Source: Fulvimonas soli
GTDB lineage: Bacteria > Pseudomonadota > Gammaproteobacteria > Xanthomonadales > Rhodanobacteraceae
Direction: 5' to 3'
NCBI RefSeq assembly: GCF_003148905.1
Contig: NZ_QGHC01000005.1
Location: forward strand, 124,001-188,000
Length of the DNA: 64,000 nucleotides
Both the position numbers and the translations under genes were made by a program. Below are positions 17,070 through 25,745 of the stretch, one piece after another. The notes beneath the pieces are model-generated. The model was not told the origin of the DNA and searched no databases. It saw only the letters and a program-made list of their open reading frames with translations. Each line of letters opens with the position of its first letter. The first letter of the stretch is position 1.

Positions 17070-18038
17070 ATGGCCCAGGAAATCGTCCTGCTGATCGGGG
17101 AATACGGCCTGCTGGTGGTGTTCCTCAACGTGCTGGTCGAACAGGCCGGCCTGCCGGTGCCGGCCGTGCCGACGCTGGTGGTGGCCGGCGCGCTGGCCGC
17201 CAACGGCCAGCTGCCGCCCGCGGGCGTGCTGGCGATGGCGCTGGGCGGCTGCCTGCTCGCCGACTTCGCCTGGTACGCGGCGGGCCGGCGCTTCGGCCAC
17301 GGCGTGACGCGCGCGCTGTGCCGCATCTCGCTCTCGCCCGATTCCTGCGTGCGGCAGTCCGAGCTGCGCTTCCAGCGCTGGCGCGGGCAGGTGCTGCTGG
17401 TGGCGAAGTTCGTGCCGGGCCTGTCCACCGTGGCGCCGCCGCTGGTCGGCGCGATGGGGCTCGGGCCCGGCGCCTTCGTGCTGCTCGACGGCGCCGGCTC
17501 GCTGCTGTGGGCCGGCCTGGCGGTGGCGCTGGGCTATGCGTTCTCGCGCCAGATCGACCGCGTGCTGGACGCGCTGGAAAGCGCCGGCACGCTGGCGCTG
17601 GGGCTGCTGGGCGCGCTGCTGGCCGCGTACATCCTGCTCAAGTGGTGGCAGCGCTGGCGGCTGCTGCGCTCGCTGCGGATGGCGCGGATCAGCGTGGAGG
17701 AACTGGGCCGGGCGCTGGCCGCCGGCGAGGCGCCGGTGGTGGTGGACGTGCGCACCGCGGCGGCGCGCGCGCTCGACGGGCGGGTCATCCCCGGCGCGCT
17801 GCTGCTGGACCTGGACGACCTGGAGCCGGTCCTGCGCGCGGTGCCGCCGGAGCGCGAGCTGGTGCTGTACTGCAACTGCCCGAACGAGATCTCGGCGGCG
17901 CGGGTGGCGCAGCGGCTGATCGAGCATGGCTACCGGCGCGTGCGCCCGCTGCTGGGCGGCCTGGACGCCTGGGACGCGGCCGGGCTGGCGCTGGAGCGCG
18001 TGGCCGCGGAGGAACCGGCGGCCGGCCCGGCGGCCTGA
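17070..18038 (+). CDS. DedA-family membrane protein with C-terminal rhodanese domain
   Basis: A 322-aa fusion. Residues 1-200 form a DedA/VTT-type membrane domain (LVEQAGLPVPAVPTLVVAGA, LLVAKFVPGLSTVAPPLVG), a fold linked to polyprenyl-phosphate or phospholipid flipping. Residues about 215-310 form a rhodanese-like domain (EAPVVVDVRTAAARALDG, then LVLYCNCPNEISAARVA with the putative catalytic Cys in the YCNCP loop and GGLDAW). Such fusions are known in proteobacteria but their role is not established. It lies between the MFS gene and ssb on the same strand. Confidence 0.85.
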   Translation: MAQEIVLLIGEYGLLVVFLNVLVEQAGLPVPAVPTLVVAGALAANGQLPPAGVLAMALGGCLLADFAWYAAGRRFGHGVTRALCRISLSPDSCVRQSELRFQRWRGQVLLVAKFVPGLSTVAPPLVGAMGLGPGAFVLLDGAGSLLWAGLAVALGYAFSRQIDRVLDALESAGTLALGLLGALLAAYILLKWWQRWRLLRSLRMARISVEELGRALAAGEAPVVVDVRTAAARALDGRVIPGALLLDLDDLEPVLRAVPPERELVLYCNCPNEISAARVAQRLIEHGYRRVRPLLGGLDAWDAAGLALERVAAEEPAAGPAA

Positions 18039-18113
18039 CGGCCGACCGGCCGGCGCGGCCGGCCCCTACGCCGGGACCCGCCGCCCGGCCATCGCGCCGG
18101 CGGGCGGCACGGG

Positions 18114-18119
18114 TATGAT
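18114..18119 (+). promoter_or_regulatory. Possible -10 box of ssb
   Basis: TATGAT at 18114-18119 lies 73 bases before the ssb start. The -35 region is not recognisable, so the site rests on the hexamer alone. Confidence 0.35.
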
Positions 18120-18191
18120 AGCCGGCACATCCAACCACTCCGGCCGCGACCGCCCGCTGATTCGCCGCCGGCTCCAACGAGGAAGAACCCC

Positions 18192-18704
18192 ATGGCACGC
18201 GGCGTCAACAAAGTCATCATCGTCGGCAACCTGGGCGCGGACCCGGAAACCCGCTACACCGGCAGCGGCACCGCCATCACCAGCCTGCGCATCGCCACTT
18301 CCGAGCAGTGGACCGACAAGCAGAGCGGCGAGCGCCAGGAGCGCACCGAATGGCACCGCGTGAAGCTGTTCGGCAAGCTGGCCGAGATCGCCGGCGAGTA
18401 CCTGAAGAAGGGCCGCCAGGTCTACATCGAGGGCTCGCTGCGCACCGACAAGTACACCGACAAGGACGGCATCGAGCGCTACAGCACCGACATCATCGCC
18501 AGCGACATGCAGATGCTCGGCGGCCCGGGCGGCGAGGGCGGCGGCATGGGCGGTGGCGGCGGCTACCGCGAGCGCCCGCAGGGCGCGCCGCGCGCCCAGG
18601 GCGGCGGCCAATCGCGCGGCGGCAACGACTACGGCCAGCCGCGCCCGGCGGCCCCGGCGCCGGCCGAGAATCCCAGCTTCGACGACGACGACATCCCGTT
18701 CTAG
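18192..18704 (+). CDS. ssb: Single-stranded DNA-binding protein
   Basis: Coats single-stranded DNA in replication, recombination and repair. The 170-aa protein has an N-terminal OB fold ([50 protein letters not shown]), a Gly/Arg/Gln-rich flexible linker (about 115-160) and the acidic C-terminal tip DDDDIPF that recruits partner proteins. The ATG is preceded by GAGGAAG within the normal window. An intrinsic terminator follows. Confidence 0.97.
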   Translation: MARGVNKVIIVGNLGADPETRYTGSGTAITSLRIATSEQWTDKQSGERQERTEWHRVKLFGKLAEIAGEYLKKGRQVYIEGSLRTDKYTDKDGIERYSTDIIASDMQMLGGPGGEGGGMGGGGGYRERPQGAPRAQGGGQSRGGNDYGQPRPAAPAPAENPSFDDDDIPF

Positions 18705-18743
18705 CCGGCGCACGCGCCGGAGCGCCCGGATGTGAAGGCCAGG

Positions 18744-18771
18744 AGCCCCTGCCGGTCGGGGGCTTCTTTTT
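18744..18771 (+). terminator. Intrinsic terminator after ssb
   Basis: Stem AGCCCC (18744-18749) pairs with GGGGCT (18759-18764), followed by TCTTTTT. It lies 40 bases past the ssb stop. Confidence 0.8.
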
Positions 18772-19068
18772 GCCCGCGGGACGCGCATTGCCGTCGAGGC
18801 CGGGGCCGGTGGGAGCCCGGCCGGATTGAAGAAAAAAAGCGCGTGGATGCGCCTGGCCCCGATGCGGAGCCAGCCCGGCGCGATCCGCGGCCAGCCGGGT
18901 TCCGCACTGCCGCCGCGCGCTGCCCGGCAGCGGCGCCGGAAGCCGGGTGCCCCGGCGCCGCCGCGCGCCTTGGCGCGGCCTTGACGCGACGCCTGCTTCC
19001 ATGGCCATTTTGCGTGCCGAGGTGTCGTATGCTCCATCGCGCCGCGCGCGACGAGCCCAAGGTCATGC
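18772..19068. other. Gene-free stretch between ssb and the histidine kinase
   Basis: About 300 bases without a convincing gene. It is less GC-biased by codon position than its flanks. TATGCT at 19028-19033 could be a -10 box for the kinase gene but lacks a matching -35. No repeat or RNA gene is recognised. Confidence 0.5.
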
Positions 19069-20904
19069 ATGTCCGATCGTAGCCCCCGCCGAGTCTCCGC
19101 CCTGGTCAGCCGACTGCGCGGCTGGAGCCTGTTGCGCTGGCGGGTGCTCGGGCTGCTTTCGGCCATGCTGGTGATCGTGGCGCTGCCCTACCTGGTGACC
19201 CGCGCCAGCACCGAGGACGCGCTCGAGGCGGACACCTGGGTGACCCATTCGGCCGAGGTCAAGTCGCTGGCCTACCAGATCGCCTTCGAGATCCGCGACA
19301 GCGAGTCCGCCATGTACCGGATGCTCGACGGCGACAACGACCCGGCGGTGCGCGACCGCGTCGAGTTCGGCGCCAGCGACACGCCGCTGCTGTTCCGGCG
19401 GCTGCACGAGATGAGCGCGGACAACAAGGCCCAGCAGCCGGCGATCGACGCCCTGGGCGTGGTGGTCAACGGCCGCCTGGCGCTGATGAAGCAGGCGCTG
19501 CTGCGCTACGCCAAGGGCGACCGCGCCGGCGCCGACGCCGCGCTGCGCGACTCGGGCACGCTGTTCAAGCTGGACGAGCTGATCCGCGCCATCGTGGACA
19601 ACGAGGACGCCGTGCTGCGGCAGCGGCGCGCCAACGCGCAGATGCGCTCGTTCCGCAACGACGTGGTGCTGGCGATCACCGCGCTGGCGCAGGCGCTGCT
19701 GCTGGGCATCATCGTGCTGGTGTCCGAGTGGCAGATCGGCCGGCGCATCAGGGCCGAGGCGCGCGAGAACCGCGCGATCCAGCGCGCGCTGATGATCCTG
19801 CAGGCGGTGCGCGAGCCGATCGCGCTGCTGGACGAGCAGATGCGCACGCTGCTGGTGAACACCGCCTTCAGCGAGCTGTACGGCCTGCCGCAGCGGGAGA
19901 AGCGGCCGCTCAAGCTGCTGCAGGACGTGGGCGAGGGCGCCTGGTCCGACAGCGGCCTGCTGCAGCGCCTGCACGACGTGCTGCTGCACGACCGCGAGCT
20001 GTGGGACTACGAGATCAAGCAGCGCACCGTGGACGGCATGGAGCGCCACGTGCTGGTCAACGCGCGCCGGCTGGAGCAGGACGACGGCGAGGCGCCGGTG
20101 CTGCTGCTCACCGTCAGCGACATCACCGCGCGCGCGCTGGTGGAGCACCAGGTGAAGGAGCTCAACCGCCAGCTGGAGGGCAAGGTGGAGCAGATCTCCG
20201 ACGCCAACCGCGAGCTGGAGGCCTTCAGCTACTCGGTCTCGCACGACCTGCGCGCGCCGCTGCGCCACATCGCCGGCTTCGCCGGCAAGCTGGAGCGGCA
20301 CCTGGGCGAGGGCGTGGACGAGACCGCGCGGCACTACCTGGACGTGATCCGCGACGCCTCCAAGCGCATGGCCGAGCTGATCGACGAGCTGCTGGTGTTC
20401 TCGCGGCTGGGCCGCGGCGCGCTGCGCCTGCAGACGGTGGACATGCAGACCCTGGCGGACGAGGCGCGCGCGCTGGCCGAGTCGGAGGCCGCCGGCCGCC
20501 GCATCGTGTGGAAGATCGCCCCGCTGCCGGTGGTGGTGGGCGACGAGAACATGCTGCGCACGGTGTGGCAGAACCTGCTCGGCAACGCGGTGAAGTACAC
20601 CGGCCAGCGCGAGGTCGCGCGCATCACCGTGGAGGTGCGGCGCGGCAGCGACGGCGGCTACACCTTCAGCGTGGCCGACAACGGCGTCGGCTTCGACATG
20701 GAGTACGCCGACAAGCTGTTCGGCGTGTTCCAGCGCCTGCACAAGGCGTCGGAATTCCCCGGGCACGGCATCGGCCTGGCCAACGTGCGGCGTATCATCG
20801 CGCGCCACGGCGGCCGGGTCTGGGCCGAGGCGGCGCCCGACCAGGGCGCCACCTTCTACTTCTACCTGCCGCCTGCCGACCAGACCGGCAGGGGCGCGAA
20901 CTGA
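19069..20904 (+). CDS. Membrane sensor histidine kinase (CHASE3-like / PAS / HisKA / HATPase)
   Basis: A 611-aa kinase. Helix 1 (about 25-45) and helix 2 (about 205-225) flank a helical periplasmic region resembling CHASE3. A PAS-like domain (about 240-355; PIALLDEQMRTLLVNTAF) and a short coiled coil follow. The phytochrome-type H box is FSYSVSHDLRAPLRHI with His392, and the ATPase domain carries WQNLLGNAVKYT, VADNGVGFDM and GHGIGLANVRRI. No receiver domain is attached. The next gene, 32 bases on, encodes a lone receiver, the arrangement seen for phytochrome-like kinases and Rcp1 regulators. The signal is unknown; no bilin-binding GAF domain is present. Confidence 0.9.
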   Translation: MSDRSPRRVSALVSRLRGWSLLRWRVLGLLSAMLVIVALPYLVTRASTEDALEADTWVTHSAEVKSLAYQIAFEIRDSESAMYRMLDGDNDPAVRDRVEFGASDTPLLFRRLHEMSADNKAQQPAIDALGVVVNGRLALMKQALLRYAKGDRAGADAALRDSGTLFKLDELIRAIVDNEDAVLRQRRANAQMRSFRNDVVLAITALAQALLLGIIVLVSEWQIGRRIRAEARENRAIQRALMILQAVREPIALLDEQMRTLLVNTAFSELYGLPQREKRPLKLLQDVGEGAWSDSGLLQRLHDVLLHDRELWDYEIKQRTVDGMERHVLVNARRLEQDDGEAPVLLLTVSDITARALVEHQVKELNRQLEGKVEQISDANRELEAFSYSVSHDLRAPLRHIAGFAGKLERHLGEGVDETARHYLDVIRDASKRMAELIDELLVFSRLGRGALRLQTVDMQTLADEARALAESEAAGRRIVWKIAPLPVVVGDENMLRTVWQNLLGNAVKYTGQREVARITVEVRRGSDGGYTFSVADNGVGFDMEYADKLFGVFQRLHKASEFPGHGIGLANVRRIIARHGGRVWAEAAPDQGATFYFYLPPADQTGRGAN

Positions 20905-20936
20905 AACCCACACAGAGGCGCGAGCCAGGACACTGC

Positions 20937-21383
20937 ATGAAGCACCGAGACATTCGCACCATCCTGCTGGTCGAGGACAGCCCGGCCGATGCGGAGATGA
21001 CCATGGACGCGCTGCGCGAGGCCAAGCTGGCCAACCCGGTGGTGCACGTGGAGGACGGCGTCGACTGCCTGGACTACCTGTACTGCCGCGGCGCCTGGGC
21101 CGGGCGCGAGCCGGTCCACCCGACGGTGGTGCTGCTGGACATCAAGATGCCGCGCATGAGCGGGCTGGACGTGCTCACCCGGATGCGTGACGACGAGAAC
21201 CTCCGGCGCATCCCGGTGGTGATCCTGTCCTCCTCGCGCGAGGAGCGCGACCTGGCGCGCAGCTGGGACCTGGGCGCCAACGCCTACGTGATCAAGCCGG
21301 TGGACGTGGCGCAGTTCTTCGACGCGGTGCGCACGCTCGGCCAGTTCTGGGCGGTGCTCAACCAGGCGCCGGACGGCGACTGA
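20937..21383 (+). CDS. Single-domain response regulator (Rcp1/CheY-like)
   Basis: 148 aa comprising only a receiver domain: acidic pocket ILLVEDSPAD, phospho-acceptor Asp68 in VVLLDIKMPRMSG, VVILSSSREERD, and the conserved Lys in NAYVIKPVD. The long beta3-alpha3 segment and final helix are typical of Rcp1-type regulators that pair with phytochrome-like kinases. With no output domain it probably relays phosphate or acts by protein contact. It sits between the membrane kinase and the REC-kinase-REC gene, likely in one transcript. Confidence 0.9.
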   Translation: MKHRDIRTILLVEDSPADAEMTMDALREAKLANPVVHVEDGVDCLDYLYCRGAWAGREPVHPTVVLLDIKMPRMSGLDVLTRMRDDENLRRIPVVILSSSREERDLARSWDLGANAYVIKPVDVAQFFDAVRTLGQFWAVLNQAPDGD

Positions 21384-21438
21384 GCATGCGCGCGACGATG
21401 GTGCCCGGCGGCGGCCCGATGCGGAATCCGGGGGGAAC

Positions 21439-23001
21439 ATGGCGAAAAGGCCGGTAGTCCCGTCCCCGGCGGTGCGCGTGCTGCAGGTGGAGGACAGCGC
21501 GCTGGACGCCGAGCTGGTGCTGGACGAGCTGAAGGCGGACGGCATCGCCTGCGAGGCGCGGGTGGTCGACGACGAGGCCGGCTTCGTCGCCGCGCTGCAG
21601 GAGTTCCGGCCGCACATCGTGCTGTCCGACCTCAGCCTGCCGGGCTTCTCCGGCCAGCGCGCGCTGGAGCTGCTGCGCCAGCACGACGAGGAGATCCCCT
21701 TCATCTTCGTCTCGGCCACGCTGGGCGAGGAGGCGGCGATCCAGGCGCTGCGCAACGGCGCCACCGACTACATCCTCAAGCAGAACCCGGCGCGGCTGGC
21801 CAGCGCGGTGCGCCGCGCGCTGGCCGAGGCGGCCGCCGAGCGCGCGCGCCGCCGCGCCGAGGCCGAGCTGATCCGCGCGCAGCGCTTCGAGAGCCTGGCG
21901 ATGCTCGCCAGCGGGCTGAGCCACGACCTGCGCAACCTGCTGCAGCCGCTGCTGCTGGCCGGCGAAAGCCTGCAGGACTACCAGGACGACCCGCGGCTGG
22001 CGCGGCTGGGCGCGCTGGTGCGCGACTGCGGGCGGCGCGGCCTGCAGATGGTGCAGTCGATGCTCTCCTTCGCGCGCGGGGCGCGCCGCGCCGAGCGGGT
22101 GCGCCTGGGCGCGCTGCTCGACGCGCTGGAGCTGCTGCTGCAGGGCAGCGTGCCGCGCGCGGTGAACATGGCGATCCAGGCCGAGAACCCCGAGCTGGCC
22201 TTCGAGGGCAACCACACCGAGCTGCAGCAGTGCCTGCTCAACCTCTGCCTCAACGCGCTGCAGGCGATGCCGCAGGGCGGGCGGCTGGAGGTGAGCAGCG
22301 GGCAGATCGACCTGGGCGCCGACTTCTTCCTGCCGGAGGAGCCGTGCCGGCCCGGCCGCTACCTGCGCCTGACCGTGGCCGACAACGGCACCGGCATGGA
22401 CGAGGCCACGCTGCAGCGGCTGTTCGAGCCGTTCTTCACCACCAAGGAGACCGGCACCGGCCTGGGCCTGCTGTCCTGCAAGCGCATCGTCGCCAACCAC
22501 GGCGGCGTGATGCGCGTGGAGAGCGAGCAGGGCAAGGGCACCCGCTTCCACCTCTACCTGCCGCTGGAGCTGCCGGCGGAGACGCCGGAGGAGGCCGAGG
22601 CCGAGGAGGGCCTGTACGGCGATGCCGAGCGCGTGCTGGTGGTGGTGGAGGAGGCCGCGCTGCTGTCCCTGCTCGGCGACGTGCTGGACAGCTACGGCTA
22701 CCAGCCGCACGGCAGCCAGAGCGGCGCCGAGGCGCTGCAGTGGATCGAGGCGCACGGCCTGCCGGAGCTGGTGGTGCTGGACGCGGACATGAGCCTGCTG
22801 ACCGGCGTGCGCACGCTGGCGGCGCTGCTCGAGCGCGGCTACACCCGCGGCGTGCTGCTGCTGGCCCGTCCCGAGGCACCGCCGGACCTGGACGAGCTGC
22901 CCCCGCTGGAACACCTGTACGTGGTGGACAAGCCGGTGTCCGCGCGCACGCTGCTGCGCTACGTGCGCAAGGCGTTGCAGGAGACGCGCGGGCGCTCGTG
23001 A
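21439..23001 (+). CDS. Soluble hybrid histidine kinase (REC / HisKA / HATPase / REC-like)
   Basis: 520 aa without membrane segments. The N-terminal receiver (about 14-130) has [12 protein letters not shown] and Asp64 in [12 protein letters not shown] coiled-coil linker leads to the H box [16 protein letters not shown] (His162) and an ATPase domain ([34 protein letters not shown]). A second receiver-like domain (about 395-515) has a Glu-Glu pair in place of the usual acidic Asp pair, Asp448 in VVLDADMS and Lys in VVDKPVS, so it may be only weakly phosphorylated. It is a candidate downstream node of the relay begun by the two preceding genes. Confidence 0.88.
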   Translation: MAKRPVVPSPAVRVLQVEDSALDAELVLDELKADGIACEARVVDDEAGFVAALQEFRPHIVLSDLSLPGFSGQRALELLRQHDEEIPFIFVSATLGEEAAIQALRNGATDYILKQNPARLASAVRRALAEAAAERARRRAEAELIRAQRFESLAMLASGLSHDLRNLLQPLLLAGESLQDYQDDPRLARLGALVRDCGRRGLQMVQSMLSFARGARRAERVRLGALLDALELLLQGSVPRAVNMAIQAENPELAFEGNHTELQQCLLNLCLNALQAMPQGGRLEVSSGQIDLGADFFLPEEPCRPGRYLRLTVADNGTGMDEATLQRLFEPFFTTKETGTGLGLLSCKRIVANHGGVMRVESEQGKGTRFHLYLPLELPAETPEEAEAEEGLYGDAERVLVVVEEAALLSLLGDVLDSYGYQPHGSQSGAEALQWIEAHGLPELVVLDADMSLLTGVRTLAALLERGYTRGVLLLARPEAPPDLDELPPLEHLYVVDKPVSARTLLRYVRKALQETRGRS

Positions 23002-23042
23002 GGGGCGGTTGCGGGCGCGGGTGGGGGCTGAGGGATGAAGGG

Positions 23043-23106
23043 ATCGCGGCCGGAGGCCACTCCCACCGCCTGCCGCAAGCCTGTGGGAGCGGCCTCCGGC
23101 CGCGAT
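23043..23106. repeat. REPIN-like inverted pair of REP sequences
   Basis: Two 24-bp arms (23043-23066 and 23083-23106) are inverted copies with one mismatch; the right arm reads GTGGGAGCGGCCTCCGGCCG then CGAT. Each arm itself folds as a short hairpin. The pair sits between the convergent kinase and pilR genes. A single matching copy occurs at 61878-61902. Confidence 0.8.
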
Positions 23107-23139
23107 GGCCCCCGGCCCGGCCGGACCGGCGGGGCCGCC

Positions 23140-24528
23140 TCAGTCGATGCCGAGCTTCTTCAGCTTGTAGCGCAGCGCGCGGAAGGTGATGCCGAGCTTC
23201 CGCGCCGCGGCGGTCTTGTTGTAGCGCGACTCTTCCAGCGCCTTGATGATGGCGCTGCGCTCCAGGTTGCTGATGTAGTCGTCCAGCGGCACGCTGCCGG
23301 GAGAAGCCGGCGCCTCGGCGGCGGCCGGCGCCGGGCCGGCGGCGAAGGGCGCCGCGGCCGGCTGGCGCGGCGCGCGCTGCGGCAGCATCAGGTCGGCCGG
23401 GGTGATGGTGTCGCCCTCGCACATCGCCATCGCGCGCTCGAGGATGTTCTCCAGCTCGCGCACGTTGCCGGGGAAGTCGTAGTCGTCCAGCGCCTGCTTC
23501 GCCTCGGCGGTGAGCCGGCCCACCGCGCCGCCGCTCTTGGCGGCGAGCTGGCGCAGGATGTGCTCGGCCAGCAGCGGCACGTCGCCGCGGCGCTCGCGCA
23601 GCGGCGGCACGCGCAGCTCGATCACGTTGATGCGGTAGAACAGGTCCTGGCGGAACTGGCCCTGCTCGACCAGCCCGGCCAGGTTCTTGTGCGTGGCCGA
23701 GAGGATGCGCACGTCCACCGGCACCTCCTCGCGCGCGCCGATCGGGCGCACCGCCTTCTCCTGGATCGCGCGCAGCAGCTTCACCTGCATGTGCAGCGGC
23801 AGCTCGGCCACCTCGTCGAGGAACAGCGTGCCGCCGTGCGCGGCCTGGAACAGGCCCTCCTTGTCGGCGTGCGCGCCGGTGAAGCTGCCCTTGCGGTGGC
23901 CGAAGAACTCGCTCTCCATCAGCTCGGAGGGGATCGCGCCGCAGTTGACCGGCACGAACGGGCCGGCCGAGCGCGGGCCCTGCTCGTGGATCAGCCGCGC
24001 CACCAGCTCCTTGCCCACGCCGGACTCGCCGGCGATGTACACCGGCGCCTGGTTGCGCGCCAGCTTGGCGATGGTGGCGCGCACCTGCTGCATCGCCGGC
24101 GAGTCGCCGACCAGGCGGTCGCCCGCGCGGCCGGCCGCGGCGGCGCCGCTGCGGCGCTCCTCGGCCAGCTTCAGCGCGGTGCGCACCAGCCGGCGCAGCA
24201 TCTGGATGTCCACCGGCTTGGAGACGAAGTCGAAGGCGCCGGCCTTGAGCGCGCTCACCGCGGCGTCCACGTTGCCATAGGCGGTGATCATCGCCACCGG
24301 CGTGTCCGGGTACTGCGCGGCGATCAGCTCGACCACCTCGTGGCCGGTGCCGTCGGGCAGGCGCATGTCGGTGAAGCACAGGTCGAAGCTGCGCTCGGCG
24401 AGCGCGCGGCGCGCCTCGCTGACCGTGCCGACCGCGTGGACGGCCAGGTCCATGCGGCCGAGCGTGATGGTCAGCAGCTCGCGGATGTCGCGCTCGTCGT
24501 CGACGACCAGGACGGTCTGTTGGCTCAT
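23140..24528 (-). CDS. pilR: Type IV pilus sigma-54-dependent response regulator PilR
   Basis: NtrC-family activator of pilin transcription, partner of PilS. The 462-aa protein has a receiver domain (Asp54 in [40 protein letters not shown]). The AAA+ domain carries Walker A GESGVGKE, sigma-54 contact loop GSFTGA and Walker [11 protein letters not shown] Fis-type helix-turn-helix ends the protein ([20 protein letters not shown]). The receiver sequence closely follows Pseudomonas PilR in memory. Its usual neighbour pilS lies 16 kb away at 40615-42294 on the same strand, with a sugar locus in between. It has its own candidate promoter at 24557-24585. Confidence 0.88.
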   Translation of the reverse strand: MSQQTVLVVDDERDIRELLTITLGRMDLAVHAVGTVSEARRALAERSFDLCFTDMRLPDGTGHEVVELIAAQYPDTPVAMITAYGNVDAAVSALKAGAFDFVSKPVDIQMLRRLVRTALKLAEERRSGAAAAGRAGDRLVGDSPAMQQVRATIAKLARNQAPVYIAGESGVGKELVARLIHEQGPRSAGPFVPVNCGAIPSELMESEFFGHRKGSFTGAHADKEGLFQAAHGGTLFLDEVAELPLHMQVKLLRAIQEKAVRPIGAREEVPVDVRILSATHKNLAGLVEQGQFRQDLFYRINVIELRVPPLRERRGDVPLLAEHILRQLAAKSGGAVGRLTAEAKQALDDYDFPGNVRELENILERAMAMCEGDTITPADLMLPQRAPRQPAAAPFAAGPAPAAAEAPASPGSVPLDDYISNLERSAIIKALEESRYNKTAAARKLGITFRALRYKLKKLGID

Positions 24529-24556
24529 GGTCTCGGGCGATGGTGGATTGCCGGTC

Positions 24557-24585
24557 AGGATACTCGCCGGGCCGGCGGGCGGCAA
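24557..24585 (-). promoter_or_regulatory. Sigma-70-like promoter for pilR
   Basis: Reading the minus strand, TTGCCG (24585-24580) and TATCCT (24562-24557) are separated by exactly 17 bases, ending 28 bases before the pilR ATG. Each hexamer matches consensus at four positions. This could supply pilR expression now that it is separated from pilS. Confidence 0.55.
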
Positions 24586-24619
24586 AGCGCGCCGCGGCGG
24601 GCGTCCCGCCGTCCTCCGT

Positions 24620-25702
24620 TCAGTGGCCCAGGCGGCGGTCGAAGAATTCCGCCATCACGCGGTAGGCCTGCCGCGACTCGGGCAGCTCCGGGTCGGAGAA
24701 GAACGAGTGCCACATGCCCTCCCACACGTGCAGCTCGGCCGGCACGCCGGCCTGCGTGAGCAGCGCCTGGCTGCGCACCACCGAGCTCAGCGCCATGTCG
24801 CGCGTGCCGCTGATCAGCAGGACGGGCGGGAACTTCGCCAGCAGCGCGGGCGAGCGGCCCGGCTGCACCATCGGGTCGTCCGGGTCGGCGCCGCGGAAGT
24901 AGGGCAGGTCGGCCAGCCGCAGCGGCCGCGCCGGCACGCCCTGGCCGTTGAGCAGCGGCGCGACGTAGGCGGAGTCGCCGTCCAGCGTGACCAGCGAACC
25001 GCAGAAGGTGCCGATCGCGCCCGGCGCCGGCAGGCCGTCGCGCAGGATGCGCGCGGTCGCCTCGGCGGTGAGGATGCCGCCGGCCGAGCAGCCGTAGATG
25101 CCGATCTGGCCGGGCGCGTGCGTCTTGAGCAGCTCGCGGTAGACCGCCTCCACGTCCTCGCTGGCGGCGGGGAACACGTGCTCCGGGCCCTGCCGGTAGT
25201 CCAGGCTGATCACCTCGATGCGGCCCAGCGCGGCGACCGGGATCGACTCCACCAGGCCGCCGCTGTGCGCGCCCCACAGGAAGGCGCCGCCGTGCAGGTT
25301 CAGCAGCACGCGGCGGCGGTTGGCCGGCGCCACGCCCTGCGCCGGCCGCACCACGTCGGCGCGCACGCCGGCGATGCTCTCGCTGCGGATGTCTACCGCG
25401 AACAGCCTGCGCATGCGCGCGACGCGGTCGCCGTTCATGCGGTCGTAGAAGGCGCGGCTCGGCCCGATCGCGGTGATCGGCGGCGCCTTGGCGCCCTCGG
25501 CGAGCATCTTCGGGAAGAACGCGCGCGCCTCGGGCGAGGCGAGGGCGGAATAGGGCAGCGCGGCGGCGGGCGCGGCGATGCTGCCGTCGGGCTTCACGGC
25601 CGGCGCCGCGTTCTCGGCGGCGCGTCCGGTGGCCGGCAGGGCGAGGCCGGCGCAGAGCGCCAGCGCGGCGAGCGGGCGGGAGAGGCGGATGGTGGCGTGC
25701 AT
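24620..25702 (-). CDS. Exported alpha/beta hydrolase of the hormone-sensitive-lipase (HSL) type
   Basis: A 360-aa esterase-like protein with a signal peptide (residues 1-28, ending ATGRAAE). HSL-family signatures: oxyanion-hole motif LLNLHGGAFLWGA, nucleophile elbow IGIYGCSAGGILTAE, Asp in SGTRDMALS and His in EGMWHSFFSDPELPES. It is likely a carboxylesterase, perhaps removing acyl groups from the glycoside handled by the neighbouring locus, but the substrate is not deducible. It is the last gene of a same-strand run from the GH65-HAD gene at 39.3 kb; 43 bases separate it from the upstream GH65 gene. Confidence 0.82.
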   Translation of the reverse strand: MHATIRLSRPLAALALCAGLALPATGRAAENAAPAVKPDGSIAAPAAALPYSALASPEARAFFPKMLAEGAKAPPITAIGPSRAFYDRMNGDRVARMRRLFAVDIRSESIAGVRADVVRPAQGVAPANRRRVLLNLHGGAFLWGAHSGGLVESIPVAALGRIEVISLDYRQGPEHVFPAASEDVEAVYRELLKTHAPGQIGIYGCSAGGILTAEATARILRDGLPAPGAIGTFCGSLVTLDGDSAYVAPLLNGQGVPARPLRLADLPYFRGADPDDPMVQPGRSPALLAKFPPVLLISGTRDMALSSVVRSQALLTQAGVPAELHVWEGMWHSFFSDPELPESRQAYRVMAEFFDRRLGH

Positions 25703-25745
25703 GGTGACCTCCGGGGCGATGGAAGGCGACGGCGGATGCCGGCGC

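Noticed and set aside
19069-20904. Bacteriophytochrome
   Set aside because: The H box and receiver partner are phytochrome-like, but there is no bilin-binding GAF/PHY module; the sensor is a periplasmic CHASE3-like region.
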